A stretch of 64,000 nt of DNA. Source: Tetraselmis striata. Its lineage: Eukaryota > Chlorophyta > Chlorodendrophyceae > Chlorodendrales > Chlorodendraceae. Shown here piece after piece: positions 22,681 through 31,031 of this stretch. The stretch lies in contig VCJN01003222.1 of the NCBI GenBank assembly GCA_006384855.1, forward strand, positions 589,192 to 653,191, read 5' to 3'. The notes beneath the pieces were generated by a model, which was given only the letters and a program-made list of their open reading frames with translations, was not told the DNA's origin and ran no database searches. Within the stretch, counting starts at the first letter, position 1; every line of letters begins with the position of its first letter. The translations under genes were made by a program, and so were the position numbers.

Positions 22681-23068
22681 TGTGGGGGTGTTTTGGGTCA
22701 AGAATTCGCTTCGCTCATTCCCGACCACAAAACGCCCCCACAAGGCCGCCGACCAGTACAAAAACAATTAAGCCGGGGCTCCTGCTTGCCGGGGCGGGAA
22801 ATGAAGTGATCGGTAGTTCTGGTACCTCCGGTAGTTCTACAGGTAGCTTCGGTAGTTCGGCGGGTAGATCCGGTAGCTCGGTAGTTCTCGGTAGTTCCCA
22901 GTACTTATTGCAGTACTCTATTCGGTAGTTCTCGGTAGTTCTGGTACCTCCGGTAGTTCTACAGGTAGCTTCGGTAGTTCGGCGGGTAGATCCGGTAGCT
23001 CGGTAGTTCTCGGTAGTTCCCAGTACTTATTGCAGTACTCTATTCGGTAGTTCTCGGTAGTTCTGGTA
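22681..23068. repeat. Left terminal inverted repeat of the virus-like element
   Basis: It matches the reverse complement of 43211-43608. It is made of a unique outer ~130 bp followed by two copies of a 122-bp unit rich in CGGTAGTTC (unit starts near 22812 and 22934) and a partial third. Each unit ends in AGTACTTATTGCAGTACT. Confidence 0.9.
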
Positions 23069-23393
23069 GCTCGGTAGTTCCGGTAGTTCGCAGTACTTAT
23101 GCCAGTACTCTATTTGGGTAGTTCTGGTTAATCGATATGCCAATGGCCGCGCAACGCTTCCTGTGCTGTGCTTGCCCTGTGCTGTGCTGGCCTGCGGCTA
23201 CAAGCTAGTGTACTATACTCGGTGCCGTTTCATGACTAGTCGCGCCTAATAGCAAAACGACTATTTCCGTACACTAGTAGCTGCTGTTGGTACCGTTTCA
23301 TAAATAGTCGCACCTACTCGCAAAAACGATTATTAATTTTGGCGGATTGCGTGCCCGCGCGCGGCGGCGCCCATACGCTAAAAGATTCCCGGG

Positions 23394-23400
23394 TATAAAT
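23394..23400 (+). promoter_or_regulatory. TATA-like element before the zinc-finger gene
   Basis: TATAAAT 80 bp upstream of ATG 23481, in the context CCCGGGTATAAATGGC. Spacing fits a TATA box with a short leader. Confidence 0.5.
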
Positions 23401-23480
23401 GGCGGCAGCCACTGGCGTTTTCATCATTCTTGCATTCTCAACAGCCCAAGCGCTCCCTACCATAAATTAGCGAGCCCACA

Positions 23481-24094
23481 ATGAAAAGCGATCTGGCCGA
23501 GGGGTTCCGGTGTTGCACGGAGCTTCATCAAAGCCTTGTGGGCTTTTACGGAGATAAGATGACTGAAGTTAAGCGTATGGTTCCCAAGGCTTCGTGGAAG
23601 AAGTACAAGGAGATGGTGAAGAGCTTTACTGACTTCCTTCAGGACGAGTTGTTTAAGGTTCTTATGAAGTATGACGAGGAGAAGGAGGAGGAGGAGAAGG
23701 AGGAGGAGGAGGAGGAGGAGGAGGAGGAGGAGGAGGAGGAGGAGGAGGAGGAGGAGGAGGAGGAGGAGGAGGAGAGGAGGAGGAGGAGGAGGAGGAGGAG
23801 GAGGAGGAGGAGGAGGAGGACAACGAACAACAACCGCCGGTCGACGAAAAACTGAATGAGATTGGTGAGGATGCAGATGAAGTCGTTACTCATATCAACA
23901 ACGCCGTCACACACTTGGAGCAGGCTAAGGAGAAAAGCATCGGTATTAAGAGGAAGGCCAATCACGCCCGTGGAATGTGGGCAGACGGTCAGCCAAAGAA
24001 GTGCCCTAAGTGCGAGTTTACTAACGTGTACAGATCAGCCTACAACAAGCATGTAAAACAGACTTGCCCTAGTTTGGCAAATGCCGCGTCGTAG
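23481..24094 (+). pseudogene. C-terminal zinc-finger protein with an expanded GAG/Glu tract, one frameshift
   Basis: The first frame reads MKSDLAEGFRCCTELHQ and an amphipathic helical domain, then a run of (GAG)n coding poly-Glu from about 23680. One base is missing inside the repeat near 23774 (GAGGAGGAGAGG), shifting to poly-Arg. If the shift is ignored, the downstream frame continues sensibly (VVTHINNAVTHLEQAKEK) to a CCHC/C2H2-like finger (KKCPKCEF, then HVKQTC) and a stop at 24092. About 204 residues in all. It is the first gene of the left arm and is probably a DNA-binding regulator. The slip is in a microsatellite, so sequencing error is a real alternative to decay. Confidence 0.6.
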
Positions 24095-24221
24095 GGCGGC
24101 GGGGCATAGAGCCTTCAACAGCGAGACGATAGCTGCGCTTTGCCTTTGGCGACCCCAAACTATTGTAAATCAAAATGAGTCTCGCCACACAAAAAAACAA
24201 TTCTCGACGGCATTGAGAAAT

Positions 24222-24288
24222 TACGGTAGTTAGGGTAGTTCGCAGTACTTATGCCAGTACTCTATTTTGGTAGTTCCGGTAGTTCTCG
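24222..24288. repeat. Internal copy of the terminal-repeat motif
   Basis: GGTAGTT phrases and GCAGTACTTATGCCAGTACT recur here as in the inner edge of the left terminal repeat (about 23085-23125). It lies between the first two genes and just upstream of the GCGTCTGAT motif. Confidence 0.75.
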
Positions 24289-24290
24289 CG

Positions 24291-24301
24291 CGCGTCTGAT
24301 A
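24291..24301 (+). promoter_or_regulatory. Shared upstream motif GCGTCTGAT, gene at 24342
   Basis: GCGTCTGATATCAG followed by an AT-rich run (ATTTTTTTTATC), about 40-50 bp before ATG 24342. The same motif precedes the 24780 and polymerase genes. Confidence 0.55.
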
Positions 24302-24341
24302 TCAGATTTTTTTTATCTGGCGCAAAATACAATTAGCTAGA

Positions 24342-24614
24342 ATGCCCGTCCTTATTCGAGTAATCACTGAAGAGCAGCAGGAGCGGAAGCGCGCCACCGA
24401 TAAAGCGTACCGTGAGCGTAACCGTGAAAAACGCCGCGCTTATAACCGAGAGTATTACGAAAGACATAAAGAGTCCTTACAAAAGGCGAACGCCGAAAGG
24501 CAAAAAATGAACCCTGAGAGCCATCGCGAGTACTCGCGGCGGTATTACAGAAAACGAGCGGCTGCTACTTCAACCGAGAACACTGAAAGCAGTTCTCAAA
24601 ACGAGGATTACTAA
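24342..24614 (+). CDS. Small highly basic protein with YREYYxxHK-type repeats
   Basis: 90 residues, about one third Arg/Lys, with repeated motifs of the form AYRERNREKRRAYNREYYERHK. Such short basic helical proteins occur in Polinton-like viruses and virophages and probably bind nucleic acid. The C-terminus (SSSQNEDY) is acidic. It overlaps the 3' end of the convergent zinc-ribbon gene by about 50 bp. A similar motif (YKVYRSIYTKQYYMENK) occurs in the ORF at 43620-43895 beyond the right end. Confidence 0.65.
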   Translation: MPVLIRVITEEQQERKRATDKAYRERNREKRRAYNREYYERHKESLQKANAERQKMNPESHREYSRRYYRKRAAATSTENTESSSQNEDY

Positions 24615-24780
24615 TCATACGCATACATTTCGTACAGCGTGGGGCACATGAGTAACAAAGCCCCCACGGCCCATACACAGTACTATGACACGTGTCACAC
24701 GGGTGGGCCAAAATTTGCCGACACGGGTAGCAAAAACGCCCATTGACTTCCGGGGTACCACAATTCCTACAACTTTCCAT
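24565..24780 (-). CDS. Small cysteine-rich zinc-ribbon protein
   Basis: 71 residues from ATG 24780 with seven CxxC-type pairs: CRNCG, FCYPC, CDTC, LCYSC, CTKC and CFQC. This is typical of tandem zinc ribbons or knuckles. The role is unknown; comparable small zinc proteins in DNA viruses act in transcription or redox control. Its own copy of the GCGTCTGATCTC motif sits at 24820-24809 on the minus strand, 29 bp before the start, followed by TTTATAT. Confidence 0.65.
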   Translation of the reverse strand: MESCRNCGTPEVNGRFCYPCRQILAHPCDTCHSTVYGPWGLCYSCAPRCTKCMRMISNPRFENCFQCSRLK

Positions 24781-24808
24781 TTTGAGTAAAAAGCGACATA
24801 TAAATTAC

Positions 24809-24820
24809 GAGATCAGACGC
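24809..24820 (-). promoter_or_regulatory. Shared upstream motif, minus-strand copy
   Basis: On the minus strand reads GCGTCTGATCTC and then AATTTATATG, directly before the zinc-ribbon gene. Confidence 0.55.
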
Positions 24821-24863
24821 GCGACTCCTGGGGGTCGATGCAATGGGGTTGCGCCAAACGCGC

Positions 24864-24931
24864 GCGTTTGATTTCAGATTTATTTTCCCGGGGCCTCTAT
24901 CAAAACCCCCGGGGCGTCCGCGTCTGATCTC
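24864..24931 (+). promoter_or_regulatory. Two tandem copies of the shared motif before the DNA polymerase
   Basis: GCGTTTGATTTCAG at 24864 and GCGTCTGATCTCAAG at 24920, each followed by an A/T-rich stretch and TATTTTCC. Their presence argues that the polymerase starts at ATG 24969 and not at the upstream in-frame ATG 24843. Confidence 0.55.
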
Positions 24932-24968
24932 AAGAATTATTTTCCCCGGCCTTATCAACAACAACAAG

Positions 24969-27900
24969 ATGATCGAAGTCCCACTCCCCGCTCGTAGGAC
25001 CGTGGCGTCGGCGAATGCCTTTTTGCAGGCCCAATATGCGGAAGCCGCTCGTGACAACACCCTAAGGGGCGCCGTAGGCCTCCCGCCTCTCACGGGGCGC
25101 GAGAGACAACTTGCGGCACTACGCAGTAGCAACGAGGCTCGCCGGGCCGCGGCCGCCGCTCGCCGGGCGGCAAACCCCGGGGCCTTCACTCCCTCAGGCC
25201 GCCGCTCCCGGGCGCGCTTGACCCCCGAGGCCCGGGCCGCCGGGCGCCGGCGTACCCTCGCGAGAAACACGGTGGCGCAACGCCCCCAAACAAGAAACGC
25301 CGTCCGCACCATTGAAGCCGCGTACCGGCGGGCCCAAGAGCGCCGGGCGGCGCTAAGGTTTATGCCTTTGCAACGCACCACGTGGAACAATGGAGTCGCG
25401 AACGACTACACCATGACCATTGAAAATTTCACTCCCACCCTTGCCAACCGTCGGGCCATAGCCTCGGCGGCCGTGAGCCTCCAAGAGAGCATGATGATGC
25501 CTGGTATGCGGTCTAACATAGTGATAACCACGGAGGACGACGATGAGAATGTGAGGCATGTGAGCACCAAATTTGTAACCAATTCAGCCTCAACGGAGCT
25601 AATTGAGGACTTGGTTGAGGGGCTCGAGGAATCGTGGTTTGTAGGCTCAACCCTCCAAGTCGTTGTCAAGACCCGGGCCGCCGGAGGAGGGAGTGGAGGG
25701 TTGTTTGTGCCCGCGTTCCTCAAAAAGACAGGAGTGACTATCATCACTAACGAGGACAACTCGTGCGGCTTACGGTGCCTTTTGCTAGGCGAGGCGACCG
25801 ACGCTCAGCGCCGAAACATGTTGAAGCCCGCACGTGTTAAGCAATTGGACAAGGCGTTGGCCAAGCTAGCGACCCGTCTAGGACGCCGAGTTGACGAGGC
25901 AATGCAACTAACCGATTTTGACTCGTATACCACGCTAACTGGTATCAAGGTGGAAGTATACACGCGCTCAACAAACATAAGCCTTGTCTACGAGACTGAG
26001 TGTGACGCACCGACAAATAAGATAACAATCTTTTGGGACGCCCAACAAGCGCATTACCACCTCATTCACAAGCCGGAGACGTTTTTGAACAACGATGGAG
26101 GCAAGCACCACATGTGGTGCGGAAAATGCCGTAACTCGATTCGCCGTGAGTACTTCGCCAATCACAAGTGCATTGATTTCAAATGCAAGTGTTGCCAGAC
26201 TCGTTTTGACACGCCCGAGGGCGCCGAGGCGCACTTCATCAAACCGATATGGCGTAAATGCCCCGATTGCAACATGAATCTCCCGTCGGACGAATGCCAA
26301 GCCGCACACAAGTGCCACAAGGATGCATGGCGGTGCGAAAAATGCAAGAAGTGGATCGGCAAAGACCACCGCGAGTCGCACAAGTGCGGCGAGACTAAGT
26401 GCTCGGCATGCGGCGAACATTACACAGGCTCACACCGGTGCTTCATCAAGCCGCTCGAGAACAAAGAAGACGCCGTGCCCGGTGTGAAACCTGAAAAGGG
26501 CCGGTATTGGGTCTATGACTTCGAGAGCCGCATGGTAGATGGCAACAAGCACCATGTAGACACGGTGTGCGCAGCCGAGCTCTACACCGAAGAGACGAGG
26601 GAGTTCGAAAGCCTAGCGGCCTTCATGGAGTGGGTGCTCAAGCAAAAGAGTTCTACATTCATCGCTCACAACGCGAGGTCGTACGACGGTTGGATGATAT
26701 GGAAATGGCTTCTCGACAACACGGCCGAGCGGCCAAAGGACCTCGTGCTTGCGGGCAACAAGGTGATGTACATGGCTATGAAATCTAACCGCTTCATCGA
26801 CAGCCTCAACCACGTCGCATCGGCTCTAGACGGTCTCCCAAAAATGTTTGGGCTGGACGCCACCCGCTACAAAAAAGGCTTCTTTCCTTACACGTTCAAC
26901 ACCGAGGCGAACAAAGGGTATGTCGGCCCCATCCCCGCAATCGAGTATTTCTCGCCGGGAATGATGAAAGACAAAAAGCGGGATGAGTTTTTCAAGTGGT
27001 ATGCCGACGCAAAGGACACGGTGTACAACCTAGAAAACGAGCGGCTGGAGTATTGCCGGTCGGATGTGCAAATCCTCAAGCATGCCATGGAGAGGTACCG
27101 AGACGCGGGCATCGAGATGTTTAAGCTCGACCCACTCAAGTGCCCAACGATAGCCTCTTTTTGCATGAAAAACTATCGCACCAACTTCATGCCCGAGGAC
27201 CAAATTGCGGTTTTGAAGAAGGACGAGTACAATTTCGTAAAACGCCAATTTGCGGGAGGGCGCACAAACGCCACTCGCTTGTACCGCAAGTGGTCACCCG
27301 AGGAGATAGCCGAGGGCAATATGGGTCACAAGGTCGACGTGCAAAGCCTCTACCCCAGCGTGCAATTCTACGATGAGCTACCGGCAGGGGTGCCAACATG
27401 GGATACCGAAGAGCGAGTATTCGACAACGTTGAAGCCATGATGGAGTATGCGAGGACGCACTTCGGCTTCATCAACTGCGATCTCGACTGCCCTAATGAC
27501 CTCTTCCACCCGGTCATCCCGGAAAAGAAAGATGGCAAGCTGATTTTCGACTTGCTGCCCAAGCGTGATGTTGTTGTTAGCTCAACTGAGCTTGAGGAGG
27601 CGCTAAAGCAAGGGTACACGCTTTTGAAGGTGTACAAAGCACTAGTGTTTGATAGGTCTGACACTCTTTTTAGGAAGTACGTTTCGGCCAATCTCAAAAC
27701 CAAGGTTGAGGCGAGCGGCGCACCAAAGGGCGACATCGACGAATTCATCGATGAGCACGAGAAGAGGTTTGGGTTCCGGCTAGAGCGCGAGAAGCTTGAG
27801 GCCAACCCGGGTATGCGCGCCCTAGCCAAAATAAGCTTGAACTCGCTATGGGGAAAATTCGGGCAGAAAAACGACCAAACATCGGACATGTATTGCACGG

Positions 27901-28520
27901 AGGTCAAGCATTGGGCTTCTATCGTGGCGCGCCATACGAAGGGCGAGGTGGAAATCAAGGACTCGATCATTATCGGCGACAGCCTCCATGTCAAGTATAT
28001 GGAGCTAAGCGAAGACAAGACATGCTTGGCTCGTACCAACCTCGCGGTGGCCGCCATGGTTACCTCGCAAGCGCGTTTGCGGTTGTACCGTGAAATGGCC
28101 AAGCTGGGCCCGCGCGTGTTGTATTTCGATACCGACAGCATCTTGTACGAATACGAGCCGGGCAAGTACAATGTGGCGGAAGGGAAGTACCTTGGCGAAT
28201 GGGAGTCGGAGGAGTGGGTGAGCGAATACGCGGGGATTGGCCCCAAATCGTATGCGACTATCTCTATCTCTATCGAGGGAAAGGAGGTCACAAAGATGAA
28301 GGGATTCACGCTAAACCACGAGAATGCGCAACGAGTTAACCTCGCAAGCATGAAAAAGCTAATCGACGGCGAGAGCGATTTCCTAGAGGCCAGGCACCTT
28401 GATTTCGTACGGAAGGGGAGCGACATCAGCACCGTGGTTCAGCCTAAGCAGGCAAGCTTCAACTACACGAAGCGACGGTTGGTCGGCAAGTACCACACGG
28501 TGCCTCACGGTTATCAATGA
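24969..28520 (+). CDS. polB: Protein-primed family B DNA polymerase (pPolB)
   Basis: 1183 residues from ATG 24969 (MIEVPLPARR). Layout: a basic Arg/Ala-rich N-terminus; a region with NSCGLRCLLLG, then AHYHLIHKPETF, as in other Polinton polymerases; an array of CxxC/H zinc motifs (CGKCR, CKCCQ, CPDCN, CEKCK, CSACG); exonuclease motifs DFESRMVDG (Exo I, about residue 517), AHNARSYDGW (Exo II) and YCRSDVQIL (Exo III, about 695); and polymerase motifs DVQSLYPS (A, about 790), KISLNSLWGKFGQ (B, about 954) and YFDTDSILY (C, about 1053). All catalytic acidic residues are present. It would replicate the linear genome from a terminal protein bound to the inverted repeats. The N-terminal basic region might supply the terminal protein, which is not otherwise seen. 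Confidence 0.95.
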   Translation: MIEVPLPARRTVASANAFLQAQYAEAARDNTLRGAVGLPPLTGRERQLAALRSSNEARRAAAAARRAANPGAFTPSGRRSRARLTPEARAAGRRRTLARNTVAQRPQTRNAVRTIEAAYRRAQERRAALRFMPLQRTTWNNGVANDYTMTIENFTPTLANRRAIASAAVSLQESMMMPGMRSNIVITTEDDDENVRHVSTKFVTNSASTELIEDLVEGLEESWFVGSTLQVVVKTRAAGGGSGGLFVPAFLKKTGVTIITNEDNSCGLRCLLLGEATDAQRRNMLKPARVKQLDKALAKLATRLGRRVDEAMQLTDFDSYTTLTGIKVEVYTRSTNISLVYETECDAPTNKITIFWDAQQAHYHLIHKPETFLNNDGGKHHMWCGKCRNSIRREYFANHKCIDFKCKCCQTRFDTPEGAEAHFIKPIWRKCPDCNMNLPSDECQAAHKCHKDAWRCEKCKKWIGKDHRESHKCGETKCSACGEHYTGSHRCFIKPLENKEDAVPGVKPEKGRYWVYDFESRMVDGNKHHVDTVCAAELYTEETREFESLAAFMEWVLKQKSSTFIAHNARSYDGWMIWKWLLDNTAERPKDLVLAGNKVMYMAMKSNRFIDSLNHVASALDGLPKMFGLDATRYKKGFFPYTFNTEANKGYVGPIPAIEYFSPGMMKDKKRDEFFKWYADAKDTVYNLENERLEYCRSDVQILKHAMERYRDAGIEMFKLDPLKCPTIASFCMKNYRTNFMPEDQIAVLKKDEYNFVKRQFAGGRTNATRLYRKWSPEEIAEGNMGHKVDVQSLYPSVQFYDELPAGVPTWDTEERVFDNVEAMMEYARTHFGFINCDLDCPNDLFHPVIPEKKDGKLIFDLLPKRDVVVSSTELEEALKQGYTLLKVYKALVFDRSDTLFRKYVSANLKTKVEASGAPKGDIDEFIDEHEKRFGFRLEREKLEANPGMRALAKISLNSLWGKFGQKNDQTSDMYCTEVKHWASIVARHTKGEVEIKDSIIIGDSLHVKYMELSEDKTCLARTNLAVAAMVTSQARLRLYREMAKLGPRVLYFDTDSILYEYEPGKYNVAEGKYLGEWESEEWVSEYAGIGPKSYATISISIEGKEVTKMKGFTLNHENAQRVNLASMKKLIDGESDFLEARHLDFVRKGSDISTVVQPKQASFNYTKRRLVGKYHTVPHGYQ

Positions 28521-28556
28521 AGCGAGCTATCGACCAAACGGGCCCATGGTTGATGC

Positions 28557-29591
28557 TTAAACAGCATTCATTGAGCGTAACTTAGCAGCGCGTTGCGCTT
28601 GCGTTAGTTGAGCCGTACGCTTTTGTCCCAATCCGTCTTCCGTGACACCGAGTTGAGGTAACACTCGTTGGCCGGTCTCGTCCTTCATGAATTTACGTGT
28701 GTATCCAGAGCGCTTGCGCGCCAACACACTTCTAGCTTTGGAGAGCTTTGCTTTGAGGGCCGGAACGTCTAGTTGGGCTAGCGGCTTGCTATGCGGTCTT
28801 AATAGACCCGATATATTAGTAACACCAAGCAAGCTATTGTCTATCTTAGAATTGAATGGGCGCGGGGTGGTACCGTTGAGAAACGAGGTAATGACGTCTA
28901 GCCTAACCTGGTCCTCACGTACGCTTGCATCTATCGCGTTTGAAGCTTCTAGGCCGTGTCCATGATCGGCGCGACCTAGCACCTCTTCAGTCCAAAATTC
29001 ATCGAATTTGAAATCGGTCCCATGAGTCAACCCAGCGCCAAGCAACAACCGAGTTAGTTCGACCAGACCGTTTGCGGAGCGCGTACGGCGCCGAGCATCG
29101 GATATTCGTACCCTTTCTCTAACAACCGCCGAGTCCCGACGATGGCCTATGTATATCATAGGCGCTAAGAGAGGTATTAGTGAATTCGAGGCTACGGCGG
29201 CACGCGCAGCGGCCGACAACATCCTAACGCGCACTTTGTATACGACCGCCCATATCCACTCGGGCATCCGGGTTGAGGCGGGCTTGCCAAGGAGGAACTG
29301 GATCTTTGTTCGTGCACCGGCGGCCAGCCCAATAACATCCTTTATGGCGCGGTTGGTACGCCGCGGCTTAGCCCGGCGTCCAAGAGAAAGATATTGAGCA
29401 AACCGCCTCTCGGCTTTTGTAGGGTCTTCTGTTCGGGACATAAATTTGGCTTCCCACACCTCTCCTAAAGCATCTTTGACATCCGCATTGCCATTGTCAT
29501 ACTCGTCAGCAAACACGCGTACGGGGTCTTCGGCAGCCTCGATGTGCCCGCGAATGCGCGCTAGGCGGATGGCGTTGGCCGATGCTTGCAT
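28557..29591 (-). CDS. Unknown Arg/Ala-rich protein of the virus-like element
   Basis: 344 residues from ATG 29591 (MQASANAIRLARIRGH), converging tail-to-tail with the polymerase 36 bp away. Helical and basic, with conserved-looking segments EWIWAVVYKVRVRMLSAAAR, FDEFWTEEVLGRADHGHGLE and RSGYTRKFMKDE. No domain recognised. By position, between polymerase and virion genes, it could be the terminal protein, a maturation factor or a scaffold, but nothing in the sequence decides this. Intact, which stands out beside the broken capsid and fibre genes. Confidence 0.75.
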   Translation of the reverse strand: MQASANAIRLARIRGHIEAAEDPVRVFADEYDNGNADVKDALGEVWEAKFMSRTEDPTKAERRFAQYLSLGRRAKPRRTNRAIKDVIGLAAGARTKIQFLLGKPASTRMPEWIWAVVYKVRVRMLSAAARAAVASNSLIPLLAPMIYIGHRRDSAVVRERVRISDARRRTRSANGLVELTRLLLGAGLTHGTDFKFDEFWTEEVLGRADHGHGLEASNAIDASVREDQVRLDVITSFLNGTTPRPFNSKIDNSLLGVTNISGLLRPHSKPLAQLDVPALKAKLSKARSVLARKRSGYTRKFMKDETGQRVLPQLGVTEDGLGQKRTAQLTQAQRAAKLRSMNAV

Positions 29592-31031
29592 TTGCTTTAA
29601 CTACTAAAACTGTAACGTAGTAGTGCCAAGTCATGCCGGCATGACAAATTTAGTACCTAAACGGGAGCTTTGCTTTCCCATCGCAAACACTACAAATTAG
29701 TGGTATTTCTGCGTTTATAGATCCAGCCTGATCACCGACGGGGAGGACCATTCTCCTTGGGCGTTTGCGGTCATGACGGGTCGCCTGTATCCTGCAATTT
29801 TTGCGTCGATGACAACTTTGATGCTCAGATCCCCAACCAGCGTGGTGGACGCCCCGAAGGATAGCGAACCGGTCTGCGAGGCGAGAATCGTGTTTGTGGC
29901 CTGGTCGAACGACAGGCTTAGTTCCTGGTCGGCGCTCGTTATGTAAACTCCCGTGGCGGAGTGGAACACCCTCACCGTGAGACTGACGGAGTCCACGGTC
30001 TGGACGTTTTGCGCGAGGAGGGTGGCGCTTATTTTGAACCTGATCGTGTTGGGTATGTCGAACGATGCGGTGGCGAAGGTGCCGTCGGAGGATGCGGATA
30101 GGTTCCCGTGGGCGGTGGCCGCGGCCATTTCCGCGAGGAATTCGCTGATCCAGTTCAGGACCGTGAGTTCGGCGTACACCCCGTCGTGGTCGTGAGTTTT
30201 CCTGGAGTATCTGTCTTCCGTGATTTTTTTCGTGACGAGCTGGTTCGCCGTGGGGTGGGTGGGGTTGGTTTCCACCACGCTCTGGGAGGGGACGGTGATG
30301 TTGGTGTTGATCGTGCCTGAGAGGCTGAGATAGTTGGCGTCCGCGTACCCCTTCGTCATGGCGTCGCTGGAGGCGGTGGGCGAGGCGACGCCGGTGAGCG
30401 TGTTGTTGCCGAAGTCCGCGGCCCCCAGGACGGAGAGCGAGTTGACGGTGGCGGAGACGGTGGCGTATACGTGCTGCGAGTACGACTGGGCCGAGTCGAT
30501 GGTAGTGGCGTACGTGTTTTTGCTGTAAATCTTGTCCCAGACCTTGTCGATTTTCCCGAGCGAAAACGTTTCCGTCCCGTCGGGGAACATGTCCCCGTCG
30601 ACTTCGCACCCGTCGGGGTGGGTTTTGAGGCGGCACACGTTGGCGCCGTCCACCATAAAGCGGACGTCGTTCCTGACCTTGACGTCGTCCGATACTTCAA
30701 CGTCTTTCACGTATATGTGGTCCCATTCGAGGGACTCGCTTCCGAGGTCGTGGGATTGGTTGTTGTTGGGGACGATGTTTCCGGATACTTCCACCCCACC
30801 CGTGACGAACTTCAGGTCGGTGAACTCCGAGGCGGTGATCCCGAGGAGGCTTCCGAGCCTAATTTTGTCCTCCGTGCCGATGTACGACGACTGGAGCGTT
30901 TCGCACCACACCTCGGGCCATCTGAGCGAGCGGTCCTCCTCGCCGGTGTCGGCGGAGTAGTTTCCCCCGAAGATGATGTTTGCGAATCCGGACGAGTCGA
31001 CGGTGGCCAGGTAATCGTAGTTGGGCGCAAG

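Noticed and set aside
23639-23965. Ser-rich/Leu-rich minus-strand ORF
   Set aside because: Antisense translation of the GAG microsatellite in the zinc-finger gene.
24843-24968. Longer N-terminus for the DNA polymerase from ATG 24843
   Set aside because: The extra 42 residues would be coded by the duplicated GCGTNTGAT promoter-like blocks; ATG 24969 follows them at the same distance as in the neighbouring genes.
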